Below are positions 23,305 to 31,150 of a stretch of 64,000 nucleotides of DNA, one piece after another (position 1 is the first letter of the stretch; each line of letters begins with the position of its first letter). Source of the stretch: Streptomyces canus. Its GTDB lineage: Bacteria; Actinomycetota; Actinomycetes; Streptomycetales; Streptomycetaceae. The notes under the pieces were generated by a model. The model did no database searches and was not told where the DNA came from. It saw nothing but the letters and a program-made list of their open reading frames with translations. The translations under genes and the position numbers were made by a program. Where the stretch lies: contig NZ_KQ948668.1 of assembly GCF_001514145.1 (NCBI RefSeq), positions 248,001 through 312,000 on the forward strand, in the 5' to 3' direction.

Positions 23305-25173
23305 TTGTTGAAGGCGAACAGGGACCTTGTCGTACCGGTCGCACCGAGTCGCGGTCGGCTACGGCCTCTCGGACTCGAGGAGGTCCGGATCACCGGCGGC
23401 TTCTGGGCCGGGCGCAGGGAGGTCAACGCCACCGCCACCCTCGACCACTGCCGCGACTGGATGGAACGCGTCGGCTGGACCGGCAACTTCAGCGCACCCG
23501 TGGAGCAGCGGCGGGGACGGGAGTTCGCCGACTCCGACGTCTACAAGCTGCTCGAAGCGATGGCCTGGGCAGGCACCGGCTTCGACACCATCGCCGAGAC
23601 GATCGCCTCGGCCCAGGAACCCGACGGCTACCTGAACACCGCCTTCGGCCGCCCCGGACAACAGCCCCGCTACAGCGACCTCGAATGGGGCCACGAGCTG
23701 TACTGCTACGGCCACTTGATCCAGGCGGGCGTGGCGCAGATCCGCACCCGTGGCGAGGGCGCGCTGGCGAAGGTCGCCCAGCGGGCCGCCGACCACGTGT
23801 GCGCCACCTTCGGCCCCGGCGGCATCGACGGCGTATGTGGACACCCCGAGATCGAGACCGCCCTGGTCGAACTGGCCCGGGCGACCGGCGAACAGCGCTA
23901 CCTCGACCAGGCGGCACTCTTCATCGACCGCCGAGGCCGAGGCACGCTCGCCGACGGCGAGTTCGGCCGCGTCTACTACCAGGACGACCTGCCCGTCCGG
24001 CAGGCCACCGTCCTGCGCGGCCACGCCGTCCGCGCCCTCTACCTCGCGGCCGGTGCCGTGGACGTCGCCGTGGAGACGGGGGACGAGGAACTCCTCGCGG
24101 CCGTCGTACGGCAGTGGGAGACCACGGTCGCCCGACGCACCTACCTGACCGGCGGCATGGGCTCCCACCACCGCGACGAGTCCTTCGGCGACGACTTCGT
24201 CCTCCCGCCCGACCGCGCCTACTCGGAGACCTGCGCCGCCGTCGCCTCCGTGATGCTCAGCTGGCGGCTCCTCCTCGCCACCGGTGAACCACGCTTCGCC
24301 GACCTCGCCGAACGGACCCTGTTCAACGTCGTGGCGACCTCACCCTCCGAGGACGGCCGCTCCTTCTTCTACGCCAACACCCTGCACCGCCGCCGACGCG
24401 GCACCGTCCCGGTGGCGGACGCCGTGAGCCCGCGCGCCGAATCGAGTCTGCGCGCCCCCTGGTTCGCGGTGTCCTGCTGCCCGACCAACGTGGCCCGCAC
24501 TCTGGCCCTGCTGCCCGCGTATCTGGCTTCCGTCGACGACCACGGCATCCAGCTCCACCAGTACGCGGACGCCGAAATCTCCGTCGACGGCATCGCCCTG
24601 CGCGTGCGCACCGACTACCCGTCCGACGGGACCGTGACCGTACGGATCGCCCGGTCCCCGGACCACCCATGGACCCTGTCCCTGCGCGTCCCGGCATGGA
24701 CGGAGGGGGCCACGGCCCGGCTGCTTGACGCGGACGGAACCCGCCGCACCGTCGCCCCGGGCACGGCGACGGTCACCCGCGTCTTCCGCCCCGGCGACGA
24801 GATCCGGCTCGAACTGCCCGTCGCCCCGCGCTGGATCGGGCCGGACCCCCGCATCGACGCGGTACGCGGGACGGTCGCCGTCCAGCGCGGCCCCCTGGTG
24901 TACTGCGCCGAGTCGGTGGACCTGCCGGGCGGACGGGAAGTCGACGCCGTGCGGGTGGATACCACCGCCGAGCCGGTGGACGGACCGGGTGACACGGTCG
25001 TGGCGCCGGGTGAACTCGTCGAGCCGCACGACGAGGAGTGGCCGTACCGGCCGCCGGACCAGACCGAGGTGCCCGCCGCCGAGAAAGAAGGGATCTTGCT
25101 GGTGCCGTACAACTCCTGGGCGAACCGCGGCCCGTCGACGATGCGGGTGTGGCTGCCGACGACCGGGCGCTGA
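23305..25173 (+). CDS. GH127 beta-L-arabinofuranosidase
   Basis: A 622-residue cytoplasmic glycosidase of family GH127 (HypBA1-like). The metal/catalytic cluster of the family is present: Glu and Cys in AYSETCAAV (about residue 305) and the paired cysteines in SCCPTNVART (about residue 389). Other conserved stretches are LEWGHELYCYGHL, ITGGFWAGRR and TYLTGGMGSHHRDE. The start is TTG (23305 or 23308), four bases after the permease stop. GH127 enzymes release L-arabinose from beta-1,2-L-arabinooligosaccharides of plant extensins. Its operon with LacI, ABC importer and GH43 resembles the Bifidobacterium longum HypBA/HypAA cluster. Confidence 0.9.
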   Translation: MLKANRDLVVPVAPSRGRLRPLGLEEVRITGGFWAGRREVNATATLDHCRDWMERVGWTGNFSAPVEQRRGREFADSDVYKLLEAMAWAGTGFDTIAETIASAQEPDGYLNTAFGRPGQQPRYSDLEWGHELYCYGHLIQAGVAQIRTRGEGALAKVAQRAADHVCATFGPGGIDGVCGHPEIETALVELARATGEQRYLDQAALFIDRRGRGTLADGEFGRVYYQDDLPVRQATVLRGHAVRALYLAAGAVDVAVETGDEELLAAVVRQWETTVARRTYLTGGMGSHHRDESFGDDFVLPPDRAYSETCAAVASVMLSWRLLLATGEPRFADLAERTLFNVVATSPSEDGRSFFYANTLHRRRRGTVPVADAVSPRAESSLRAPWFAVSCCPTNVARTLALLPAYLASVDDHGIQLHQYADAEISVDGIALRVRTDYPSDGTVTVRIARSPDHPWTLSLRVPAWTEGATARLLDADGTRRTVAPGTATVTRVFRPGDEIRLELPVAPRWIGPDPRIDAVRGTVAVQRGPLVYCAESVDLPGGREVDAVRVDTTAEPVDGPGDTVVAPGELVEPHDEEWPYRPPDQTEVPAAEKEGILLVPYNSWANRGPSTMRVWLPTTGR

Positions 25174-25222
25174 CGAGGACCAGCGACGACCTACCACGCC
25201 TACGTCAAGCGGGCCGAACCGT

Positions 25223-26251
25223 TCACCCGCTGATGTCGTCGCCGTCCAGATCGGTGCACTGCCGCAGCACCCGCAACTCGTCGCCCTCGACCCGCATCTC
25301 GTACAGCTTCCCGCGCGCGTTCTCGAAAGGGCGGTGAAGGATCATCATCAGCCGGCCGTCGAAGGTCCCGAACAGCATCCCGTGCCCGCTGTCGTCCCGG
25401 ACCAGCGGCCGGCGCTGCTCCCAAGGGCCGGTCAGCTCACCGGACTTGGACACGGCGTAGGTCTGCACGTAACCGCCGCTGACGGTGCCGTCCGCACCGG
25501 CCGTGTTCTTCTCGTACGTCGACCACAGCATGAGGAGGGCACCGTCAGGGGTGCGGTGGAGCTGCGGGCCGTCGGTGACGTAGGGCGCGAGCTGGTGCGG
25601 TACGCCCGCGGGGATCTGCTCACCGAGCCAGAACGCGTCCGAGCCCTTGAACAGAAAGACGGGCTCGCCGACCGTCCCGGTCAGATCGGGAGCCAGCCGC
25701 ACGGCTTCCATCGTCCCGTCGACGGTCTGCAGCCACTCGTGCGCGTACACCATCCAGGGCTGCCCGGCCGGGTCGACGTAGAGCGTGCCGTCGAGGGTCA
25801 TGAGGCGCGCGGGCGGAGTGGGGCCGGACGGGTCGACGGCGGTGAAGGGCCCGAGCAGCGAGTCGGACACCGCGGTGATCGTGCCGCGCGCATGGTTCGG
25901 CAGCTGGAAGGGCGTGCCCCACCGCCCGGCCGGTGGCACCGGCAGCACCCGGCCCTCGTCGTGCAGTGTGGTGAACAGGTAGTACTTGCCACCCCACGCG
26001 TGCACCTCCGGCGCCCACCCGCCGTCCCGCGCCCAGATCCCCTCCTGCTCGTCCGTCCGGAACACCACGACGGGCCGCGCCCAGTCCCGCAGATCCCGAC
26101 TGCGGTAGACCATCGTCCCGACGCCCTCCACACCCGAGACGGACGGTTCGTTGGAGGTGTAGAGGTAGTACGTCCGCGTCTCGGCGTCGGCGACGACGAA
26201 CGGATCGTGCAACGGCATGTCGGGCAGCCGCAGGGGCTCGGTCTCGGTCAC
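25223..26251 (-). CDS. GH43-like glycoside hydrolase, cytoplasmic
   Basis: A 342-residue five-bladed propeller enzyme without a signal peptide. It begins with MPLHDPFVVADAETRTYYLY, which holds the first catalytic Asp of GH43/GH32-like folds, then GWAPEVHAWGGKYYLF and LYVDPAGQPWMVYAHEW; DDSGHGMLFGTFDG is a typical late blade. It faces the GH127 gene convergently with a 49-bp gap. Probable role: intracellular removal of alpha-linked arabinose or a related sugar from imported oligosaccharides. The subfamily cannot be given. Confidence 0.78.
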   Translation of the reverse strand: MTETEPLRLPDMPLHDPFVVADAETRTYYLYTSNEPSVSGVEGVGTMVYRSRDLRDWARPVVVFRTDEQEGIWARDGGWAPEVHAWGGKYYLFTTLHDEGRVLPVPPAGRWGTPFQLPNHARGTITAVSDSLLGPFTAVDPSGPTPPARLMTLDGTLYVDPAGQPWMVYAHEWLQTVDGTMEAVRLAPDLTGTVGEPVFLFKGSDAFWLGEQIPAGVPHQLAPYVTDGPQLHRTPDGALLMLWSTYEKNTAGADGTVSGGYVQTYAVSKSGELTGPWEQRRPLVRDDSGHGMLFGTFDGRLMMILHRPFENARGKLYEMRVEGDELRVLRQCTDLDGDDISG

Positions 26252-26299
26252 GGCTGCACGATACGTGGCCGTCGTCGTGGCGCAGGAGACCCGTGAGAG

Positions 26300-26587
26300 C
26301 TAGAAGCGGACCGTCATCTCCACCCTCACGTCGTCCCCCGCGTCGAGCCCCTCCGGTGTCCGCACCGCGTTCTTGAGCGGCAGCAGATAGCCGCCGTCCT
26401 TCGGGAACAGCGACGTCGTGAAGGTGACCTCGCCGATCCGGGCCTCGACCGGGATCACGCCCCAGCCGTAGGTGGCCATCCGGGCCACCTCACCTATGTC
26501 GGCGGACTCCTGGTCGGGCACCGGGACGAAGTAGTAGGGCGCCGGGCCGCGCCACTCGATCACCCGGCCGGTGAAGGTGAGCTGCAT
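26300..26587 (-). CDS. DUF1905 domain protein
   Basis: A 95-residue protein matching the DUF1905 family: N-terminal LTFTGRVIEWRGPAPYYFVPVP and C-terminal FPKDGGYLLPLKNAVRTPEG followed by GDDVRVEMTV. The fold is a small beta-barrel of unknown function. It lies 24 bp downstream of the TetR gene on the same strand, so the two may be co-transcribed. Confidence 0.8.
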   Translation of the reverse strand: MQLTFTGRVIEWRGPAPYYFVPVPDQESADIGEVARMATYGWGVIPVEARIGEVTFTTSLFPKDGGYLLPLKNAVRTPEGLDAGDDVRVEMTVRF

Positions 26588-26611
26588 CGGACCCCCGTTG
26601 CGCAGAAGACG

Positions 26612-27271
26612 TCAGGAACCGTTGTACCGCGCCGCGATGTCCGTGAGATAACCGCGCAGCAGGATCTTGGTCTCCTCGAGCAGCGCCGCGTCCCCCTTCG
26701 TTTCCCGGCGGAAGGCCTCCTGGGCGAGGGCGTCGGCGGCGAGGATCGCGGCGTGGCAGACGCGGGCGAGGGTCTCGTCGTCCTCGGCGAGCCGCAGGGC
26801 GAGCAGGATACGGCGGATCCCGTCGGCCATCCGGCGCTTGTGCTCGCGGTCCGCGGTCCGGGTCCGCTCGGTCAGTCCGCTGCCGAACCACAGGGCGCGG
26901 AAGCCGTGTTCAGTGCGGTAGATCTCCGCGTACGCGTCGACGAGGACACCGACGGGGTCCTCCCAGCGTTCGGTGGCCGCAGCCTCGACGAGCGCGTCCA
27001 TCGCCGCTTCCAGCTTGGCGAAGTAGCCGGCCGCGAGCGCGTCGATGATCGCCCCGCGGTCGGGCAGGTACTGGTACAGCGAGCCGACCGACACCCGCGC
27101 CTCCGACGCGATCCGGGTCGTGGTGAGCGACTCGACGCCCTCCTCGACCAGGATGCGCTCCGCCGCTTCGAGGACCCTGGCCAACCGGGCCCGGCTACGG
27201 GCCTGTTGGGGAGTGCGGCGCAGGGCGGCGACCCATGCGGCCGACTCGGCGTCCGGGGTGGGCTCAGCCAC
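26612..27271 (-). CDS. TetR family transcriptional regulator
   Basis: A 219-residue TetR regulator with the HTH ESLTTTRIASEARVSVGSLY and the following QYLPDRGAIIDAL. The start is the GTG at 27271, because GGAGG lies 7 nt upstream. It is divergent from the class II aldolase gene at 27365; the 93-bp region between them contains AT-rich sequence (GTGACTTTGTTTCAGG) that could hold both promoters and an operator. Regulation of the aldolase/kinase operon is therefore plausible but not shown. Confidence 0.85.
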   Translation of the reverse strand: MAEPTPDAESAAWVAALRRTPQQARSRARLARVLEAAERILVEEGVESLTTTRIASEARVSVGSLYQYLPDRGAIIDALAAGYFAKLEAAMDALVEAAATERWEDPVGVLVDAYAEIYRTEHGFRALWFGSGLTERTRTADREHKRRMADGIRRILLALRLAEDDETLARVCHAAILAADALAQEAFRRETKGDAALLEETKILLRGYLTDIAARYNGS

Positions 27272-27364
27272 GGGACGACCTCCGCTCACCCACGTGACCA
27301 CCTCACGAGACAACCTCCGAACGTGAACGTGACTTTGTTTCAGGTTTAGGTTAGCGTCGCGCGC

Positions 27365-28042
27365 ATGACCGACTCAAGCCCGGTGCTGAGCGAGGAGCGG
27401 GCCGCCGTGGCGGACGCCTGCCGCCGTCTGGGAGCCGAGGGACTGCTCATCGGTACGGCGGGCAATGTCAGCGTACGCGTCGAGGACCACGTGGCGATCA
27501 CCGCGACCGGCGCCGTCCTGGCCGAGCTCACCCCGGACCAGGTGACCGTGGTGGACCTCGACGGAGAGATCGTGGCCGGAAGCCTGCTGCCGACCTCGGA
27601 GCTCGACCTCCACCTCGGCGTCTACCGCCGTTACGGCACCACCGCCGTCGTGCACACCCACGCCCCGATGGCCACCGCGCTCTCCCTCGTCCTCGACGAA
27701 CTGCCCTGCATCCACTACCAGTTGCTGGCCCTCGGCGGCACCGTCCGGGTCGCGCCGTACGCCACCTTCGGCACCCCGGAACTCGCCCAGTCGGTCCTCA
27801 CCGCGCTGGAGGGGCGCGGTGCGGCCCTGATGGCCAACCACGGCGCGGTCACCCATGCCCCGACCCTCGACAAGGCGGTCGAGCACGCACTGCTCCTGGA
27901 GTGGGCCTGCGGTGTCTACCAGCGCGCGGCCGCCCTGGGGCAGCCCCGCATCCTCGACGAACAGCAGCAGATCGCGGTGATCGAGGCCGCCCTCGCCCGC
28001 GACTACGGCACCACGCAATCCGCACCGGAGGGAACTCGATGA
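27365..28042 (+). CDS. Class II aldolase/adducin family protein
   Basis: A 225-residue zinc-dependent sugar-phosphate aldolase/epimerase-type protein. Features are GTAGNVSVRV near the N terminus, PTSELDLHLGVYR, the zinc histidines in VVHTHAPMATALS and the later MANHGAVTHAP. Length fits L-fuculose-1-phosphate or L-rhamnulose-1-phosphate aldolase or L-ribulose-5-phosphate 4-epimerase; which one cannot be decided. Its stop overlaps the start of the PfkB kinase gene (ATGA), so kinase and aldolase form a coupled sugar-catabolic pair. Confidence 0.85.
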   Translation: MTDSSPVLSEERAAVADACRRLGAEGLLIGTAGNVSVRVEDHVAITATGAVLAELTPDQVTVVDLDGEIVAGSLLPTSELDLHLGVYRRYGTTAVVHTHAPMATALSLVLDELPCIHYQLLALGGTVRVAPYATFGTPELAQSVLTALEGRGAALMANHGAVTHAPTLDKAVEHALLLEWACGVYQRAAALGQPRILDEQQQIAVIEAALARDYGTTQSAPEGTR

Positions 28043-28977
28043 AGGCACAGAACGTCGTCACCATGGGTGTGCACGTGTTGGACGTGCTGGTACGGCCGGT
28101 CGAGGAGATACCCGAGGGCCAGGGCGCGACCCTGGTCGAGGACATCCGCATGACCGCCGCCGGCACGGCCGCGGGCACCGCCCTCACGCTCGCCAAGCTG
28201 GGTGCCTCGGTGCGCACCGCCGGGGCGATCGGCACCGACCCGACGGGCGACCTGCTCACACAACTCCTCGACAAGGCGGGGATCGACACCGAGTTGCTCG
28301 TCCGCCGTATCGACACCTCCACCTCCGCGACGGTCCTGCCCATCCGCCCCAACGGTGACCGCCCCACTCTCCACCTGCTCGGCGCCAACATCACCTACGG
28401 CCTCGACGACGTGCCCTGGGACGCGGTCGCCGAGGCGAGCCACCTCCACCTCGGCGGCCCCGAGCTGATCGGAGCCGAGGTCGCCGCCCGCATCCTGGCG
28501 CACGCCAAGGACCACGGCGTCACCACCTCGGTGGACCTGCTCGCACCGGGTGCGCTCGGCACCTTCGACCAGATCGAACCGCTGCTCCCGTACGTCGACT
28601 TCCTGCTCCCCAACGAGGACCAGATCCTTGGCTTCAGCGAGGAAGAGGACCTGGTGACCGGTGCGAAGAAGTTCCTGGCCGGGGGAGTGGGCCTGGTCGC
28701 GGTCACGCGTGGCGGCGACGGCGCCCTCCTGGTCACCGCCGAGGGCACGGAGACCGTCCCCGCCTTCGAGGTCGAGGTCGTCGACACCACCGGCTGCGGC
28801 GACGCCTTCTCGGCGGGCTTCCTGCGCGGGGTGGGCCTGGGCCGTACGCCACGCGAGGCGGCGATCCTGGGCAGTGCCGCGGCGGCGCTGGTGGCGCAGG
28901 GCCTGGGCAGCGACCATGGCGACTTCGACCTGGCGGAGGCCGACGAGTTCTCCATGACGAGCAAGACCCGCACATAG
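28039..28977 (+). CDS. PfkB family carbohydrate kinase
   Basis: A 312-residue ribokinase-family sugar kinase. The N-terminal signature region VEDIRMTAAGTAAGTALTLAKLG and the C-terminal anion-hole motif DTTGCGDAFSAGFL with catalytic Asp are clear. It phosphorylates a sugar or sugar-derived compound, most likely the substrate then split by the adjacent class II aldolase. Start ATG 28039 overlaps the aldolase stop. Confidence 0.88.
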   Translation: MKAQNVVTMGVHVLDVLVRPVEEIPEGQGATLVEDIRMTAAGTAAGTALTLAKLGASVRTAGAIGTDPTGDLLTQLLDKAGIDTELLVRRIDTSTSATVLPIRPNGDRPTLHLLGANITYGLDDVPWDAVAEASHLHLGGPELIGAEVAARILAHAKDHGVTTSVDLLAPGALGTFDQIEPLLPYVDFLLPNEDQILGFSEEEDLVTGAKKFLAGGVGLVAVTRGGDGALLVTAEGTETVPAFEVEVVDTTGCGDAFSAGFLRGVGLGRTPREAAILGSAAAALVAQGLGSDHGDFDLAEADEFSMTSKTRT

Positions 28978-29085
28978 GCCGCACACCTATGTTGCGGTGG
29001 GCGAGGGGTGCGGAATGGACGTGGGACGACCGGTGTTGCGGCAGCATCGAGTCCGTACTGCGCCACCGCACTCCTGGGAGTACCC

Positions 29086-29415
29086 ATGCCCCGCTCCGAA
29101 GCCCGCGTCGCCACCGACCGCCCGCACCGCTACGCCAAGCAGCTCGCCTCGCACCTCGGGCGTCGCAGCCGGACCACGTGGGACGAGGAGAGCGGTGAGG
29201 GCAGCCTGCTCTTCCAGAACGGAGGCAAGGGCTCCCTCACCGCCACCGAGGATGCGCTGCTGCTGAGGCTGGAGACGGAGTCCGAGCACCTCGATCTCCT
29301 GGAGGGTGTCGTCGGCAGCCACCTGGTCCGCTTCGGCAGCAAGGACGAACTGGTCGTCGAGTGGACGCGGGACAGCGGCGAGCCCGGCACGACGCAGCGC
29401 AAGGAGACCGACTGA
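29086..29415 (+). CDS. DUF2218 domain protein
   Basis: A 109-residue small protein with the DUF2218 pattern: ATDRPHRYAKQLASHLGRR, then FQNGGKGSLTATEDALLLRL and LEGVVGSHLVRFG. Function is unknown; family members are often near siderophore or metal-related genes, but no such gene is next to it here. The ATG at 29086 has GGGAG 6 nt upstream; earlier in-frame starts give an unrelated extension. Confidence 0.75.
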   Translation: MPRSEARVATDRPHRYAKQLASHLGRRSRTTWDEESGEGSLLFQNGGKGSLTATEDALLLRLETESEHLDLLEGVVGSHLVRFGSKDELVVEWTRDSGEPGTTQRKETD

Positions 29416-29423
29416 CCGGGGCC

Positions 29424-29960
29424 TCAGACAGCGCAGCCCATGTGGGCGAGCGCCTGCTTGAGCAGCACTCCGTGCCCGCCGGGCATCTCGCTCTCCACCG
29501 CCGGTGACAGGGCCTCCTGCGGGCTGAACCACACCAGGTCCAGGGCGTCCTGGCGGGGCTGGCAGTCGCCGCTCACCGGGACGACGTAGACGAGGGACAC
29601 CGCGTGCTGGCGCGGGTCGTGGTACGGCGTGACCCCCTGGGTGGGGAAGTACTCCGCCACCGTGAAGGGCTGCAGGGAGGGCGGGATCCGGGGCAGGGCC
29701 ACGGGTCCCAAGTCCTTCTCCAGGTGGCGCAACAGGGCGTCCCGGACCCGCTCGTGGTGCAGAACGCGGCCGGAGACCAGCGTCCGGCTGACCGTTCCGT
29801 CGGGTCCGATGCGCAGCAGCAGGCCGACGCTGGTGACTTCGCCGCTGTCGTCGACGCGCACGGGCACGGCCTCGACGTACAGGATGGGCATCCGGGCGCG
29901 CGCCTGCTCGAGATCGTCGGCGCTCAGCCAGCCGGGCGTGGTTTCGGTCAAGTCAGACAT
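29424..29960 (-). CDS. NUDIX-fold protein (DUF4916-like) with degenerate NUDIX box
   Basis: A 178-residue protein of the actinobacterial NUDIX/DUF4916 group: LEQARARMPILYVEAVPVRV, then a NUDIX-like helix GRVLHHERVRDALLRHLEKD, and PYHDPRQHAVSLVYVVPVSG. The consensus G-x5-E-x7-REUxEExGU is only partly kept: the REUxEE part reads RHLEKD, so metal-dependent pyrophosphatase activity is doubtful. It lies convergent with the DUF2218 gene (8-bp gap). Confidence 0.75.
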   Translation of the reverse strand: MSDLTETTPGWLSADDLEQARARMPILYVEAVPVRVDDSGEVTSVGLLLRIGPDGTVSRTLVSGRVLHHERVRDALLRHLEKDLGPVALPRIPPSLQPFTVAEYFPTQGVTPYHDPRQHAVSLVYVVPVSGDCQPRQDALDLVWFSPQEALSPAVESEMPGGHGVLLKQALAHMGCAV

Positions 29961-29993
29961 TGCTAGATCATACTTTCCGGGGACGGCGGGCGC

Positions 29994-31148
29994 TCAGTCG
30001 CGCTCGCCTGGTGGGACGGGGGACAGGGCGGGAAGTCCGTAGAGGCGGCGGGCGTTGTCCCCGCTCGTCCAGGCCGCGACGCGCAACGCGTCCGGCAGGC
30101 TCAGCTCGTCGGCGTCCACCCGCTCCTGGAGCAGTCCGGCCAGACCCCGCCGGAACGACAGCGCGCCGAGCAGATGGAATTCGGCCACTCCGTACGCGTC
30201 GGAGCTGTACAGCAGCTTGCGGAACGGCGTGATCTCCAGCGCCTCCGCCAGGATCGCCCGGGACCGTGCGGGGCCGACGTAGTGCAGGGTGAGGCCCACG
30301 TCGAGGTACACCTGCTCGAACACCGCGGCCAGATAGGCGGCCTGCCGCTGATACGGCCAGCAGTGCAGCAGCAGGACCGGGATCGTGCCCGCGGTCAGGT
30401 GCAGCCAGTCCGTGAGGTGGGTCGGGTCCACGCGGTGCATACGGATGTCGCTGTCGCCGAACCCGGTGTGCAACTGGAGCGGCAGCCCAAGGTCCAAGGC
30501 GGTCCACAGCAGATGCCGTACGAGAACCGGATCGGCCAGTCGTCCACCATGAGCGAGCCAGCCGGCGGCGGCACGGGTGACCTCCGCGTCCGAGGGGCGC
30601 GCCGGGTCCAGGTCGAAGCCGGTGCGGTAGGCGGCGACCGACTTCACGGCCACCACACCCGGCCGCCCCACGGCCTCCAGAGCGGCCGCGCGGAACTCGT
30701 CCGCGTACGCGTCCGGCCCCACGCCCCGCGCCGCCACCGCCTCCGCGACACCCTCCAGCCGCACGATCTCGTACGCCGTCCCGCCCGCGGCCGCTGCCAG
30801 CTCCGCCGGTGTGGTGAGACCATCCGGCGCGTACCCGGTGTCCACGCAGAACACGTCCGTGCCCGCCGCGGTCAGGAAGCGGCGGTTGACCTCCTGCGGG
30901 CCGAGTTCCGCGCGGCGGGCCAGGTAGGCGTCGGGCGGCGCGTGGCGCGGGAGGTCCAGCAGGGGTGCGCAGTGCCGGCGGACCGCCACGCCGACGGGGC
31001 TGTCGAAGGGGGAGATCCCCGGCCAGGCCGCGCCCTCGGTGAGCAGCGACTCGAAGCCCGTCCGGTCGAGGCCGTCCACCACGACTCCGTGGCAGTGGTG
31101 GTCCACCAGCCGGGCTGCGTCGAGGGCCTCGTGGACCCGTCCGCTCAT
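29994..31148 (-). CDS. Amidohydrolase 2 family protein (FluG N-domain-like)
   Basis: A 384-residue TIM-barrel amidohydrolase. Metal ligands appear as DHHCHGVVV (HxH, residues ~16-20), LQLHTGFGD, LLLHCWPYQRQ and the late Asp in LYSSDAYGV. It starts 2 bp after the glutamine-synthetase-like gene stop, so the two are one operon. In fungal FluG and plant NodGS these two domains are fused in the same functional pairing, suggesting hydrolysis of a gamma-glutamyl compound or related amide. Exact substrate unknown. Confidence 0.82.
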   Translation of the reverse strand: MSGRVHEALDAARLVDHHCHGVVVDGLDRTGFESLLTEGAAWPGISPFDSPVGVAVRRHCAPLLDLPRHAPPDAYLARRAELGPQEVNRRFLTAAGTDVFCVDTGYAPDGLTTPAELAAAAGGTAYEIVRLEGVAEAVAARGVGPDAYADEFRAAALEAVGRPGVVAVKSVAAYRTGFDLDPARPSDAEVTRAAAGWLAHGGRLADPVLVRHLLWTALDLGLPLQLHTGFGDSDIRMHRVDPTHLTDWLHLTAGTIPVLLLHCWPYQRQAAYLAAVFEQVYLDVGLTLHYVGPARSRAILAEALEITPFRKLLYSSDAYGVAEFHLLGALSFRRGLAGLLQERVDADELSLPDALRVAAWTSGDNARRLYGLPALSPVPPGERD

Positions 31149-31150
31149 GC

